64,000 bases of DNA from Castor canadensis. Its lineage: Eukaryota > Chordata > Mammalia > Rodentia > Castoridae. The stretch's first letter is position 1; the number at the start of each line of letters is the position of its first letter. The notes below the pieces were generated by a model. It was given only the letters and a program-made list of their open reading frames with translations. It searched no databases and had not been told where the DNA came from. The stretch covers positions 148,294,318 through 148,358,317 of the forward strand of contig NC_133395.1 in NCBI RefSeq assembly GCF_047511655.1, given 5' to 3'. Positions 1-10,518 of this stretch are shown here, piece by piece. A program made the translations under genes and the position numbers.

Positions 1-575
1 CTGCAGAGGTTCTGCGAGCAGCTCTCCTTCCCTGGGGAGTAGGAGGAGAAGGCTTTACCCACCCTCCAAAAGGGGTGGTGTGAGGAACAGCTCTCGGTGA
101 CTCACCAGGAGCTGGTGACAATGAGTAGAAAGGGCTTGAAACATCTCCACCCACTAGCAGTCTGAAGAATAAGGAAGTCTCATAAACCCAGAGGGGGTGC
201 CTGACATGAGGGCTCCCAGGCCAGTCCCTCCCTACTTGTGGTGAGTTCTTCACCAAGGCACTGGGCTGTGCCCAGTCGATGGATTTGTAGTCAGTGGACC
301 TCTTTCCACAACAGCTAAAACACACACATGAGCTGTGGAACATGCACAATGAAACTGAATAAAGCAGGCACATGTTTTCACATATGAGAAGCTTCACAAT
401 TGCCCAATAAATAGGAAAGGCAAATTAGAACCCAGTGAGATACCATTTATACTCATGAGACGCTCCAGCAATGGTACCAGTGCACTGACTCCCTGAAGGG
501 CACCAGCTTGTGAGGGGCTTGGACCTGCAAATCCCAAGGAAGCTCAATCACTGGAGTGATTTTGTTTCTTGTTCA
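1..575. other. Intergenic, no gene recognised
   Basis: No coding similarity, RNA gene or clear repeat family was recognised here. Confidence 0.5.
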
Positions 576-579
576 AAAC

Positions 580-668
580 CATCACTAGGGATTCAGTGGT
601 CAACGTTTGCCTAGCACACACAAGGCCCTGGGTTCTATCCTCAACACTGCAAGAAGAAAAAACAGAAA
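580..668 (+). repeat. ID-like SINE
   Basis: TTGCCTAGCACACACAAGGC, then CCTGGGTTCTATCC (degenerate box B) and an A-rich tail. Confidence 0.7.
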
Positions 669-924
669 GCCCCACATCACTTAGGACCTCCTATACTTGC
701 CTCTGAAAAGACCTGACAAGAGTTGGTAGGGGCAGGAGTGGGGGGAAGAAGGGCACAGAGCTAGATTGCCATGAGGCAAAATATAATAAAAACATATTTG
801 CACACGGGCCAACCAGGAAAACCCAGAAGAAGAGGAAGGAATGAGGAGGGAGGATATTTAATAATAATTAAATATTTGATATTTACTCCCCCAAAAGACT
901 CACAACAGTGATCAAAAGATTGGT

Positions 925-1050
925 AGCTGGGCATGGTAGTGCACATCTCAATTTGGGAGGCTAAAGCAGGAGAACCTTGAGTTTGAGGCCAAGATTTGGG
1001 CTACAAAACAAGATCCTGTCTGAGAGAAAGGGAGAAAGGAAGGGAGGGAG
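925..1050 (+). repeat. B1-like SINE
   Basis: Starts AGCTGGGCATGGTAGTGCAC and ends with a GA-rich tail (GGGAGAAAGGAAGGGAGGGAG). Confidence 0.75.
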
Positions 1051-1077
1051 AAATCAGCATATGTTATATGAATCTTA

Positions 1078-1215
1078 TTTGTTTATTTTTAGAGATGGAG
1101 TATCACCATGTTGCCCAGGCTGATCTCAAGCTCCTGGATTCAAGGGACCCTCCAGCCTCAGCCTCCTGAACAGCTGGTACTACAAGTACCTGACATCACA
1201 CTGGGCTTATTATTG
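1078..1215 (-). repeat. 7SL-derived SINE, minus strand
   Basis: TTTTTAGAGATGGAGTATCA, GTTGCCCAGGCTGATCTCAA and GCCTCAGCCTCCTGAACAGC are the reverse complement of an Alu/B1 body. Confidence 0.75.
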
Positions 1216-1664
1216 TATTTTAAATTTTGCTTCAGGGTTAGGCAAGCCAGCAAAACATTCTTGGTAGATGTGCTAAGTCAGGAGCTATTCCGCCTGGCTT
1301 CCAGTTGCAACCATGTCATGGGTGCTTAAACGTGACTGGTTCTTTTCTGTAAGGAGATAAAACACTCCCTTTGATCATCCCTCCATTTACCTGTCCTTCA
1401 CAGGAAAGAATATAGACAATCCATAAAGATCATAGAGATGGCTCCTTAGAAGAGTAGCCCTTATTCCTATCTCTGCCTCTTTTCCTCTGGCTGGCTACCT
1501 CTCTGCTCAAAGTCTTTGTCCACTGTGACATTCTGAAGACTTGGTGTCCTGTCCTTTCCCCTCTTCCTCAACCTTTCAGCAGCATTCGAAATCAATAACT
1601 CCAAACCTTGGAACTCACGAAAATGAAATACTGTATTACTTATCTGCTATTGGCCAAAAATTAC

Positions 1665-1860
1665 CATAAAAGCCAGGAGTGTGGGCACATGCCTGTAATC
1701 CCAGCAACGAGAGAGGCAGGCACAAGAGGATTGCAAGTTTGAGGCTAGCCTGGGCAAAAAATGGTGAATCCCTGTCTCAGAAAGAAAAATGCAAACAACC
1801 TCAGAAGGTAGAGTTCTTGCCTAGCATGGCGAGGCCCTAGGTTCAGTAGCTGCTTAAAAC
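1665..1860 (+). repeat. B1/ID composite SINE
   Basis: B1 half (GCCTGTAATCCCAGCAACGA) joined to an ID half with GAGGCCCTAGGTTCA; diverged. Confidence 0.75.
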
Positions 1861-1865
1861 AGCAC

Positions 1866-2745
1866 ACATTTAATAAGACGCCGCCTCTCGCCCATTAAGA
1901 CGGCCACATCAAGAGAGAACACGAGTGTTGGCAAGGATGTAGAGAAACCAGAACCCTGTGCACTGTTGTTGGGAATGTAAAATGTGCAGCTTATATGGAA
2001 AACAGTGCTGCAGTGACTCAAAAAGTTACACTTAAAATCACGACACACTCCATCAATTTTTGTTGTAGTTACTACATATTTAAATAAAAATGTATCTATT
2101 CTGATGGACATATATGATAAATTAAAAAAATCACAATACAATGCAGCAATTGTACTTCTGGATATATATGCTAAAGAATGAAAATCAGGGTTTTGAAGAA
2201 ATAGTTGCACACCCACGTTCACTGAGGTTTTATTCACAATAGCTAAACAGTGAAAAAAACCAAGTGCCCATCAATGGATGGATGGATAAGCAAAATGTGC
2301 TGTATACCCACAAGGGAATGTTATTCAGCCCTAAAAAGGAAGGAAATCCTGTCACACAATGAAATATAGATGAACTTGAGGACAGTAACCTAAGTAAATT
2401 AAGCCTCTCATACAAAAACCAAACTGACAGGGCATCGTGGTACACATCAGCTATTCAGGAAGTGAAGGCAGGAAGTTCCCAAGTTCAAGGCCATCCCAGG
2501 CACAGCTGGTAAGACCTTAACTCAAAAACAAAGTACAAACCAAAGGGCAGGGATTGTGGCTCAAGGCGTAGAGTGCTTGCCCAGCATCCATGAGGCCCTG
2601 GGTTCAATCATGATACCATGGGAGAAAAGAACAAGCATCTATTGTATGATTGCACTTATTTGCTGTATTTAAAGTAGTCAAACTCTTAGAAACAGAAAGT
2701 AGAATGGTGATTACCAGTGGCTGGGAGAGAGGGCAATAGGAAAAC
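1866..2745 (+). mobile_element. L1 3' fragment (end of ORF2 and 3' UTR), interrupted by a SINE
   Basis: GTTGGCAAGGATGTAGAGAA, TGTTATTCAGCCCTAAAAAG and AACAGAAAGTAGAATGGTGA follow the order of the ancient L1 3' end. The SINE at about 2420-2640 splits it; L1 sequence resumes at TATTGTATGATTGCACTTAT. It is non-coding, with many stops. Confidence 0.8.
2420..2640 (+). repeat. B1/ID composite SINE nested in L1
   Basis: B1-like text (AGGCAGGAAGTTCCCAAG) then ID half GATTGTGGCTCAAGGCGTAG with GGGTTCAATC; L1 sequence lies on both sides. Confidence 0.75.
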
Positions 2746-2749
2746 AATT

Positions 2750-2868
2750 TTTATTTTTTTGAGTCAGGGTATCAATGGAGCCCAATCTGGCCTTGAACTC
2801 AAAATCCTCCTGTCTCTGCCTCCCAAATGCTACGATTACAGCAGTACCATCACACCCATTTGAAATAC
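2750..2868 (-). repeat. B1-like SINE, minus strand
   Basis: TTGAGTCAGGGTATCAATGG, then TGTCTCTGCCTCCCAAATGC and GATTACAGCAG. Confidence 0.7.
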
Positions 2869-2886
2869 ATTAATTAAAAAATTTTA

Positions 2887-3090
2887 AAGTTGGGCGCTGG
2901 TGGCTCACACCTGTAATCCTAGCTACTTAGGAGGCAGAGATCAGGAGGAGCACAGTTTGAAGCCAGCTTGGGAAAATAGTTTGAGAGACCCTATCTCAAA
3001 AAAAAAAAAAAATCACAGAAAAGGACTGGTGGAGTGGCCTCAAGGTATAGGCCCTCAGTTCAAACCTCAATACTGAAAAAAAAAAATTAA
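2887..3090 (+). repeat. B1/ID composite SINE, near full length
   Basis: GGCGCTGGTGGCTCACACCT start, CCTATCTCAAAAAAA junction, ACTGGTGGAGTGGCCTCAAG ID half and poly(A). Confidence 0.85.
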
Positions 3091-3129
3091 CCACTAATTC
3101 AAAATGTTTTAAAATATAGTGCATGCTAA

Positions 3130-3270
3130 GAAGGTGCAGACCAACAGGTATCGGCTCTGTGGTAGAGGGTTTGTTTCATTTGCTCAAAGCCCTGGGTTGG
3201 ATCCCAGTACTGCAAAAATAATTGGCAGCCAGGGCATGGTGGTTCACATCTGTAATCCCAGCTACTCTAA
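3130..3270 (+). repeat. ID-like SINE followed by a 5' B1 fragment
   Basis: GGCTCTGTGGTAGAGGG and CCTGGGTTGGATCCCAGTAC, then GCATGGTGGTTCACATCTGT, which breaks off at the next element. Confidence 0.65.
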
Positions 3271-3277
3271 GGACTGC

Positions 3278-3452
3278 CCTTTTTTTTTCAGTACTGAGGC
3301 TTGAACTCAAGGCCTTCACCTTGAGCCACTCTGCCAGCCCTATTTTTGTGAAGGGTTTTTCAAGATAGGGTCTCTCAAACTATTTGCCTGGGCTGGCTTC
3401 GAAACACAGTCCTCCTGATCTCTGCCTCCTGAGTAGCTAGGATTACAGGTGT
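3278..3452 (-). repeat. B1/ID composite SINE, minus strand
   Basis: Poly(T), TACTGAGGCTTGAACTCAAG, then GATAGGGTCTCTCAAACTAT and CTGAGTAGCTAGGATTACAG. Confidence 0.85.
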
Positions 3453-3984
3453 TCTCTGCTGCTTTGCTGGATCCTTTCTCGTGGCCATGCATTAGGTGTT
3501 GGCATTGCTTTTGGCTTTGGCCCAGGTCCTCTCTTTTCACACTTAGTTTACCACCTGTGGGCTGACAATGCCCAGTCTAGGTCCACCACCCAAACCTGAG
3601 CTTCCAGACGGGATGCAACTCCCTGACTCAACTCTATTTTCTCTAACTCTGTCCCCAGTCTACCCAAAATGACTGACCTCTCCTAATGGCACTGCCCAGC
3701 TGTAGGAGCCAGAAACCTAGAGGCATCACTGACATCTCTTCTGTCACCTACCAAGGTGACAAGAGGGTTTAAAGCAGTCCCCTTAGCTGTGGGGTTATCA
3801 GCAGAGTGGGATCACCAGAACTACTTGAGCTGACTATGTAATGTCTTAGAGCAGGGTCAGCACACAATCAGCACTCAACAAACACTAATCTTGTTGGAGG
3901 AAGTCAGCAAACCCATTGTAATAATCAGGTGTTGTCACTTGACAGAAACAAGTTAGCCTCCAAAGGACTGATTTGGGGTCATTG

Positions 3985-4260
3985 TGGTAGGGAGGGCATG
4001 GTGGAGCAGAGCAGCTCACATCATGGCAACCAGGAAGCAGAAAGAGAAAACCCACACTGACTTTCTCCTTTCCCCCTTTTATTCCACCTGGGCCTCCAGC
4101 CTGTGGGATGTGCACCCACATTCAGGATGGGTCTTCCTGCCTTAGTTAATCCTCTCTGGAAACACCTCACAGACACACCCAGGGGGTGCTTTACTAATCT
4201 CCTAGCAGCTCTCAATCCAATCAATTTGATAGTCAGGATTAACAATCACAGAGGGTGCTG
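3985..4260 (+). repeat. Dispersed repeat, tentatively URR1-type non-autonomous DNA transposon
   Basis: GCATGGTGGAGCAGAGCAGC through CAATCAATTTGATAGTCAGG. About 125 bases from CCTGGGCCTCCAGCCTG are nearly identical to 63464-63600, so it is a dispersed family. The family name is from memory of rodent repeats and is tentative. Confidence 0.6.
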
Positions 4261-4264
4261 TGGA

Positions 4265-5150
4265 AGGGGACAAGAGGGAGGACCAACTCTTACCAGGAAA
4301 TGTAATTTTCATAAGGGTTCAAATGGGGCTCCTGGGGAGTGACCAGACTGTTTACTTTGGCCTTGTTCCAGTGTCCTGACACTGCACCACCCTTCGTAGC
4401 CCTGCTTGAGAACTACACTGCAGGCAGGCATCACCATCTCTATTTTATAGCTGAGGAAATTTAGGGACTTGAACAGAAAGGGAGGGAGGGGAATGAGTGA
4501 AGAGAAAGGGCAGGAATGCAGGATTTTCCACTGGCAGCATGCACGGAAGGTTCTGCAAAAGACTTCCAGGGCAGGAAGAGTGCAGCCGGGCGAAGAGCAA
4601 AGAAGCATAGGACCTTAGTGAGTGCAGTACGTTCTTTATGAATTCCACACAGCAAATAATTTCCTCCTGCCTGGAGCTGCATTTCCTTCCTCAGTCAAAT
4701 CTCTCCCCCAAGCCTCTCCCTGGAAAGACAGGGGTTCATTCACAGCACAAGTTGTTTGCACAGAATCCTCACTGTCTTTCCTTCCCTCCTCTTCCTGACT
4801 AGGTGGACTTGCAGCTATGGTTCTCTTCTAATTTTCATGTCCTTCATTTGGTGCTGGTCAGGGTGGTCTTTACCAGCTTGCAAATGCACAGCACAGTGAT
4901 TTAATCACACAACCTCAGAATCCAAGCAGTTGGGCTTCCTCCCAGAATGGCTTTAAACACAGCTTCAAGTGACACTGGCTTTACACATTTGTCCTGGCCT
5001 TCGGGGAGCACAAAGCCCTTTTGCTTCCCAACCCCTACATTAGGACTTGCACCCTAACAGACTTTCCTGCACTCCCAGAAATAGATTCTGTCTAAATATA
5101 GTTAATTTCTTAGATGTGATTTTCTGTGATGGCTATATATGAGAATTGAA
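4265..5150. other. Intergenic, mostly unique; possible MIR fragment near 4395-4470
   Basis: CATCTCTATTTTATAGCTGA and GAAATTTAGGGACTTG resemble the conserved MIR core. The overlapping minus-strand frames at 4309-4682 have no recognisable homology. Nothing else was seen. Confidence 0.4.
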
Positions 5151-5155
5151 ATTAC

Positions 5156-5385
5156 TTTTTTTTTGGTCTGTTTGTTTTGCAGCACTGGGGCTTGAACTCA
5201 GGGCCTCACACTTGCTGGGCAAGGCACTCTACCACTTGAGTAACTCCACCAGCTATTTTTTGAATTGGGTATTTTTGAGATAGGGTCTGGCAAACTGTTT
5301 GCCTAGGCTGGCCTTGAACTGCAATCCTCCTGATCTCTGCCTCCTGAGTAGCTAGGATTACAGGCATGAGTCTCTGGTGCCTAGG
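5156..5385 (-). repeat. B1/ID composite SINE, minus strand
   Basis: GCACTGGGGCTTGAACTCAG, CCACTTGAGTAACTCCACCA, then GATAGGGTCTGGCAAACTGT and GTAGCTAGGATTACAGGCAT. Confidence 0.88.
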
Positions 5386-5462
5386 TGAAAATTACTTCTG
5401 AAAACACACACATGCACATACATGGCAATTTATTTTATTAACAATTGTTGGTTCTTTCAACT

Positions 5463-5555
5463 TTTCTTTTCGGCAGTACTGGGGTTTTGAACTCAGGGTC
5501 TCTCAGTTGCTTAGTCAGGTTCTCTACCATTGGAGCCACACCACCAGCCCTTAAG
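5463..5555 (-). repeat. ID-like SINE, minus strand
   Basis: GGCAGTACTGGGGTTTTGAA to GGAGCCACACCACCAGCCCT. Confidence 0.8.
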
Positions 5556-5624
5556 TTTTTTGTATGTTTGTCTTTTTCTTTCTTTCTTTCTCTCTGTACT
5601 GGGGATGGAGTCAGAGAAGAGAAA

Positions 5625-5730
5625 CTAGGGCTGTGATGTACCTTAGTGTAGAGTGCTTGACTAGCATGCACAAGGCTCTTGGTTCATGCCATAAAAAAAA
5701 AGTAGAGAAAGAGAGAGAGACAGAAGATAA
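5625..5730 (+). repeat. ID-like SINE with A/GA-rich tail
   Basis: GGGCTGTGATGTACCTTAGT, GCTTGACTAGCATGCACAAG, then AAAAAAAAAGTAGAGAAAG. Confidence 0.65.
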
Positions 5731-5989
5731 ACTTCAGGCCTGGTCACTGGAAGAGTTCCAGGGAACTGCTGAGTCTTAAGGGAGAAGGGTCTGGTCACCC
5801 TGGCCCAAGAGGTATAGGAGCTGAAGGTCCCTGAAGCTCCGAGGCCCACCCAGGAGCTGTAACACTAGCAGGTGCTGCCTACTGCTGGCTGGAAGCCAAG
5901 GGTTACATGCTGAGGCCCCTGCTGGTTAAAGCCCAGAGCAATAAGCCCCAAACTGAGCACCTAGAGCTGTAAGCCTAGGCATCTCCTTC

Positions 5990-7200
5990 TTCATGATTAG
6001 GAGACTTTAATAGTTGTAACTATAGTGTTTGTCAAAATGAAAACTGAAAACAAGTATACAAAACAGTTGATTACTAGTCATGTACCAAGAGGAGTAAGAA
6101 GTTTCCGGACAGAAAATAAACAGTTCTGCAGTTTCCCAAAGACATGGGTCTAGAGTGGACTGGTTCTTCAAGCTCAAACTTGCTCCTGCTGGGGAGACCC
6201 AGGCCTCCCACCAGTACGTCTGAGCAGGCCCTGGGAACACACAGCCTTCTGTTCGCTCAGCCAACCAAGGGTGAGGCCCAGCCCTGCAAGCCTGCGACAG
6301 CACCCAGAATACCCTTAGAGGGCCATGTGGAATGCAGGTGACCCAAGACAGGCTAGTCACAGGGGCTGTACCGTAATCTAGCGGACAGTGGTTTACTTCT
6401 ATTTCTTGGGTTCCTAACAGGCAACGGCAATCCCATGGGCTAGCATTCAGGCCATTATCTGATGGGCATAGTCTTCCTTCTGTCTGTTCAAGGTTCTTAT
6501 CTTGCATTTTGAACTATTTTAAAAAATAGTTCAGATGCCCACATGCCCAAATCCCTTCTAAGTACTGACAGTGAATTGATTCTCTTTTTACAATAAAAAT
6601 CTCAGTAATACTACATAGCCTGACTGCAGGCTGTGTCTACATGTCTGCACCAACCCATGGAGATATCATTTGACACTCGGGACCACAGAGTTGCATATTT
6701 GCCACAGGCGAGGAAAGCAGAGGGCAGAGAGAAGGAAGTGTGTGTGTGGGGGGGGGGGTTCAGGCTCACATCTGGTTCCCTCAGGAGCCTGTTCCTGCTG
6801 GTGGCATATGCCAGTTTCTGTGATGTAGAGAGTGCAGCCCCAGCTTGTCTGTGACTTCAGCCATGTTAATGGCTTCAGAAGGAGGATGGCATCCTGGAGT
6901 CCTCCTTGGTCAGCCTCCTCATGAGCTTCACACAGGTCTGGGCCACATGCTCTTTCATTACTGTCTACCACAAAGATCAAGTTTGGGGGCTGAAGTAGAG
7001 GCACCACAGCAGACACCTAGACACCCAGTCCCACAGGTGAAGCTGATGTTCTTGCACTGTGGTGGAAATGGGGGTCATGATTTCACACAGCTTCTGTTCT
7101 TCGTGGCATCCAGGCCCACCATGAGGATATGCACTTCTTTTTCGCCAAGAAGTCCCTAGAAGAGGTTCACAAAGATCTTTCCTATGCTTGTGGACAGGTG
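5990..7200 (-). pseudogene. ARF1: Processed pseudogene of ARF1 (ADP-ribosylation factor 1), including most of the 3' UTR
   Basis: The minus strand reads an ARF small-GTPase without introns. After TGTCCACAAGC, the start codon position (7185-7183) is ATA rather than ATG. NLF, stop, GLLGEKEVHILMVGLDA follows, matching the ARF1 N-terminus. Later come [28 protein letters not shown]-like and HRNW-like segments in different frames. The P-loop GLDAAGKT is broken (GLDATKN), about 45 nt around switch 1 are missing, and the C-terminal GLDWLSNQL segment is largely deleted. The ARF1-type N-terminus (NLF.GL.G) and matching 3' UTR text (CCCTCTGCTTT; ATTGTAAAAAG) single out ARF1 among its paralogues. ATTAAA at 6006-6011 (minus sense) sits near the 3' end. 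No poly(A) tail or target duplication remains, so the copy is old. A 166-codon minus frame at 6007-6507 is just its 3' UTR. Confidence 0.9.
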
Positions 7201-7204
7201 GAAG

Positions 7205-7650
7205 CAACACTGGCCAGGCCAGAGATGTCAGCTGCAGCTACTCCCAGCCAGGCTTTGGTTTCCCACAAGATCAAAGTGACTAGAGCCATAAGTCTCAGCT
7301 GCTAGAGCCCAGCAGAACAAGCCCCTTGCTGTCAGGCCTGGAGCTGCAGCCTTGCTACTTGGCCTTGGGCACTCAAGGGCTAGGGACTGCCAGCATTAGA
7401 AGGGCTTCTCATCTAAGCATGATTTCCATCTGGGGAGAGCAGGAGGTCGTAGCCAGCTGATTGGAAACAGTTGGCCTCTTTACAAGGTAATTCAGGACCC
7501 CTAAGAGACTGTTCCAAGAGTCCCTCAACGACATAACACTGGACAGTGTTTCGATGAACACACTCCGTGTAATTATCTACCACATGAGAATAAACAAACT
7601 GGCAGGAATCACCAAAGAGGAAGTGTCATTCTGCTATAACGATGTCACAC
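7205..7650. other. Intergenic, unassigned
   Basis: Moderately GC-rich, next to the 5' end of the ARF1 retrocopy. Part may be its 5' UTR, but I cannot establish that. Confidence 0.35.
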
Positions 7651-7654
7651 AGAG

Positions 7655-7880
7655 CTGAGGCTCTGGTGGCTCATGCCTATAATCCTAGCTACATGGGAGG
7701 CTGAGATCTGGAGAATTGTGGTTCCAAGCCAACTCGGGTAAATCCAGCTCCAAACTAACCAGAGAAAAGTGGGCTGGAGGTGTGGCTCAAGAGGAAGAGC
7801 ACAGGCTGGCAGGGTGGTTCAAGTGGTAAGAGCTCCTGCCTAGCAAGTGTGAGGCCCAGAGTTCAAACCCCCTGTGAATG
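7655..7880 (+). repeat. B1/ID composite SINE with a duplicated ID half
   Basis: TCTGGTGGCTCATGCCTATA start. Two ID heads follow in series (GGAGGTGTGGCTCAAGAGGA, then GGGTGGTTCAAGTGGTAAGA), ending AGAGTTCAAACCCC. Confidence 0.75.
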
Positions 7881-8399
7881 AACAATTAGATCTCCTCTTA
7901 TGCCTGGTAGCCTGACGCTAGGGACCATCAGCTGAGCAGCCCCTTCTGTGGCAACTGGCTGGACTGTCCTCTTGCCAGTCCAGCTGTTTTGGACATTTTC
8001 CAGTCATTCTGAGAACACTCCAGCCCCAAGGACCACTCCCACTAAAGCCGTAACACCAGCCTGGTGGGACTTTAATGACACTGCAGCTGTTCTCACTCAA
8101 GATAGGAAGAGGAACATCTCTTGAGCAACTCAGTTCTAAGCCAGAGACTGGTGGAACCGAAAGCTGTGCTGTGATTGGTGCATATATAATCCTTCATTTG
8201 CACACCACGCCTTCCCTCCTGCTTATATAAGCTGTTCAACTCACTTTTTGAGTCAACTGATAGACACATTTCTGTCCTATTCTCAGGCCCAATTTTGCCT
8301 AATCACAGGCTGCCAAGCTTTGAAAGCTGAGGGATCCCACACTTAATGCTTAAGAGCACTGGCTTCTGTATGAGCCTGGAGTCCTGACAAGACTCTAGC

Positions 8400-8590
8400 G
8401 CTGACTTCTCATGGCATGAGAAGGATGGTGGTTCGATGCCAGCTTGGGGAAATAGTTCACAAGACCCTATCTTGAAAAAACCTTTCACTAAAAAGGACAG
8501 GTGGAGTGGCTCAAGGTGTAGGTCCTCAGTTCAAGCTCCAGTACTGCAAAAAAAAAAAAAAAAAAAAGAAAAGAAAAGAAGAAAAAAGTA
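8400..8590 (+). repeat. B1/ID composite SINE
   Basis: GGTGGTTCGATGCCAGCTTG through GGTGGAGTGGCTCAAGGTGT, then a long A run at 8547-8567. Confidence 0.8.
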
Positions 8591-8954
8591 GGAGAGGAAG
8601 GAGTAGATGAGGGAGCAGGCAGTGCACTTGTAAGGACTGAGAGTCGACCTGTGATCCTCAGCTCCTTATCTATCAGCTTTCCTCTTACTGCTCTCTTTTG
8701 TATCTCCAGAACCATTCTGAGAGGCTAGGTAGAGTGGGGACTGCTCAAAGGGGAGGGGCTCATAGGAAAGTTAAAAAGCCTGTAGCCTTTGAGGGTTAAC
8801 ATCGCATCACAGGCACTGCCAGCCCTGCCCCCAATGGACATGGTGTCTAGACTTAGGCTAGGGCCTTGTCTAACTTCTAATTATAACTAACATTTGTTTC
8901 ACATACATCGTCCAACATTATCATTGCATCCAGCCATGGGGACAAATGTTTGAG

Positions 8955-9130
8955 CAACCTATGTGCTAAGTCCCATCCCAAGGGGTTTCCTGTGCCTTAT
9001 CTTGGTTAATCTTCCCCAGCACCCTGTGAAGGTTTTGTTACTATCTCTATCTTGCCGTGGAGGACATAGGCTCAGAGTCCACACAAGAAACAGCAGAACT
9101 GCAGTTCCAACCTGAGTCCTTTAATTTGAG
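8955..9130 (-). repeat. MIR-like fragment, minus strand
   Basis: CTATCTCTATCTTGCCGTGG and AGCAGAACTGCAGTTCCAAC resemble the MIR core and flank in reverse. Divergent. Confidence 0.5.
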
Positions 9131-9484
9131 TCACAGGCTCCATGGACTCTCTGCAGCTCTGGCTTTCTCAGAGCAGAGCCAGCAGTGGGCAGGCAGCCAG
9201 GCTTGTGCCTTCTCCAAGAACACTCCCATACAAGGGTGTGCATGAGTCAGAGATGCACTCAGAGGATTAAAACACATTGATCATATTACTTTGAGTTTGT
9301 TTTCCTTTTTCAAACCAGAACACCTGGAGTTCAATACATAGTTTATATAAAGAATGCATAAAACTTCCTTTTACATTTACTAATGTTTTAAATTTACAGA
9401 TGATTTATTTATTTATTTTTGTATTGTGAAGATTCACTGAAGCATATTTTGTAAATATGAACTTATATATGAGATGTGTATTTA

Positions 9485-9575
9485 ATTTATTTATTTTGGT
9501 GGCACTGGGGTTTGAACTTAAGGCCTCACACTTGTGAGGCAGGCACTCTATCACTTAAACCACTCCACCAGCCAT
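9485..9575 (-). repeat. ID-like SINE, minus strand
   Basis: TGGTGGCACTGGGGTTTGAA, then CCACTCCACCAGCCA. Confidence 0.8.
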
Positions 9576-9617
9576 TAGAGGTGCCTTAATTGAAAAGGTG
9601 GCTAGAAGAAAAAAATA

Positions 9618-9757
9618 CTAGGGTTAGGGGAATGTAGCTCAGTGGTAAAGCTAGGCATGAGGCCCTAGGTTCAATTCCCACCACTGAAAGAAAGAAAGAA
9701 AGAGAGAGAGAGAAAGAAAAAAAGGAAGGAAGAAAGGAAGAAAGGAAGGAAGGAACA
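9618..9757 (+). repeat. ID-like SINE with GAAA/GGAA microsatellite tail
   Basis: GGGGAATGTAGCTCAGTGGT and CCTAGGTTCAATTCCCACCA, then (GAAA)n, (GA)n and (GGAA)n grown from the tail. Confidence 0.8.
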
Positions 9758-9799
9758 TATTATTTTAATATGTAGTTAATACACTTTTTTAAGATAAGT

Positions 9800-9912
9800 T
9801 TGTTGGTTATGGTGGCACATACCTGTAATCCAACTCTTGGAAGTCTGAACAAGAAGATCAGACTGGGCTATATAGTGAGACCCTGTGTCTAAATAAATAA
9901 ATAAATAGTTAA
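9800..9912 (+). repeat. B1-like SINE
   Basis: TTATGGTGGCACATACCTGT to GACCCTGTGTCTAAATAAAT. Confidence 0.75.
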
Positions 9913-9959
9913 CAAAAGGTTTATTCTGTTTCCAAACTTAAAAAATCTACATATCCCAG

Positions 9960-10178
9960 TCAGATGCTGGTGGCTTATTGCCTGTACCCTAGTCACTCAC
10001 AAGAAAAAGATCAGGAGGATCGAGGTTTGAAGCTAGCCCAGGGAAATAGTTCAAGAGACCCTATGTCGAAAATACCTATCACAAAATAAAGGGCTGGTGG
10101 AGTGGCTCAAGGAGTAGGCTCCGAGGTACTGAGTTCAAACCTCAGTACCACAAAAAAAAAAGAAAAAGAAAAAGAAAA
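9960..10178 (+). repeat. B1/ID composite SINE
   Basis: CAGATGCTGGTGGCTTATTG, GGGCTGGTGGAGTGGCTCAA, GAGTTCAAACCTCAGTACCA and A-rich tail. Confidence 0.82.
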
Positions 10179-10179
10179 T

Positions 10180-10300
10180 ACCTAACAGGGCTGGTGGAGT
10201 GGCTCAAGTGGTAGAGCACCTGCTGAGCCAGTGTGAGGCCCTGAGTTCAAGCCCCAGTACCACACAAAAAAAAAAAAAGTAAACAAAACAAAACAAAAAA
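10180..10300 (+). repeat. ID-like SINE
   Basis: GGGCTGGTGGAGTGGCTCAA, GTAGAGCACCTGCTGAGCCA, GAGTTCAAGCCCCAGTACCA. It lies directly after the previous copy. Confidence 0.85.
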
Positions 10301-10447
10301 ACTACATATCCCAAAAAGCTAATGCATACATCTCCACCCATGTTTATAAAATTGGAAGTTATTAAAGAGTACTATTATGAGTGCAATGGTTAAATAAGCA
10401 ACTGTTTATTATTTAAAATAAACACTTAAAATATTCCACTATTTTAA

Positions 10448-10518
10448 CTTTTTGGCAGTACTAGGAATTGAACTCAGGGCTTTGCACTCTATCACTGAAC
10501 TATACTCCTGGCCTCTAC
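10448..10518 (-). repeat. ID-like SINE fragment, minus strand
   Basis: TTGGCAGTACTAGGAATTGA, then TATCACTGAACTATACTCCT. Confidence 0.7.

Noticed and set aside
6007-6507. 166-codon minus-strand frame
   Set aside because: It lies in the 3' UTR part of the ARF1 retrocopy and has no protein similarity.
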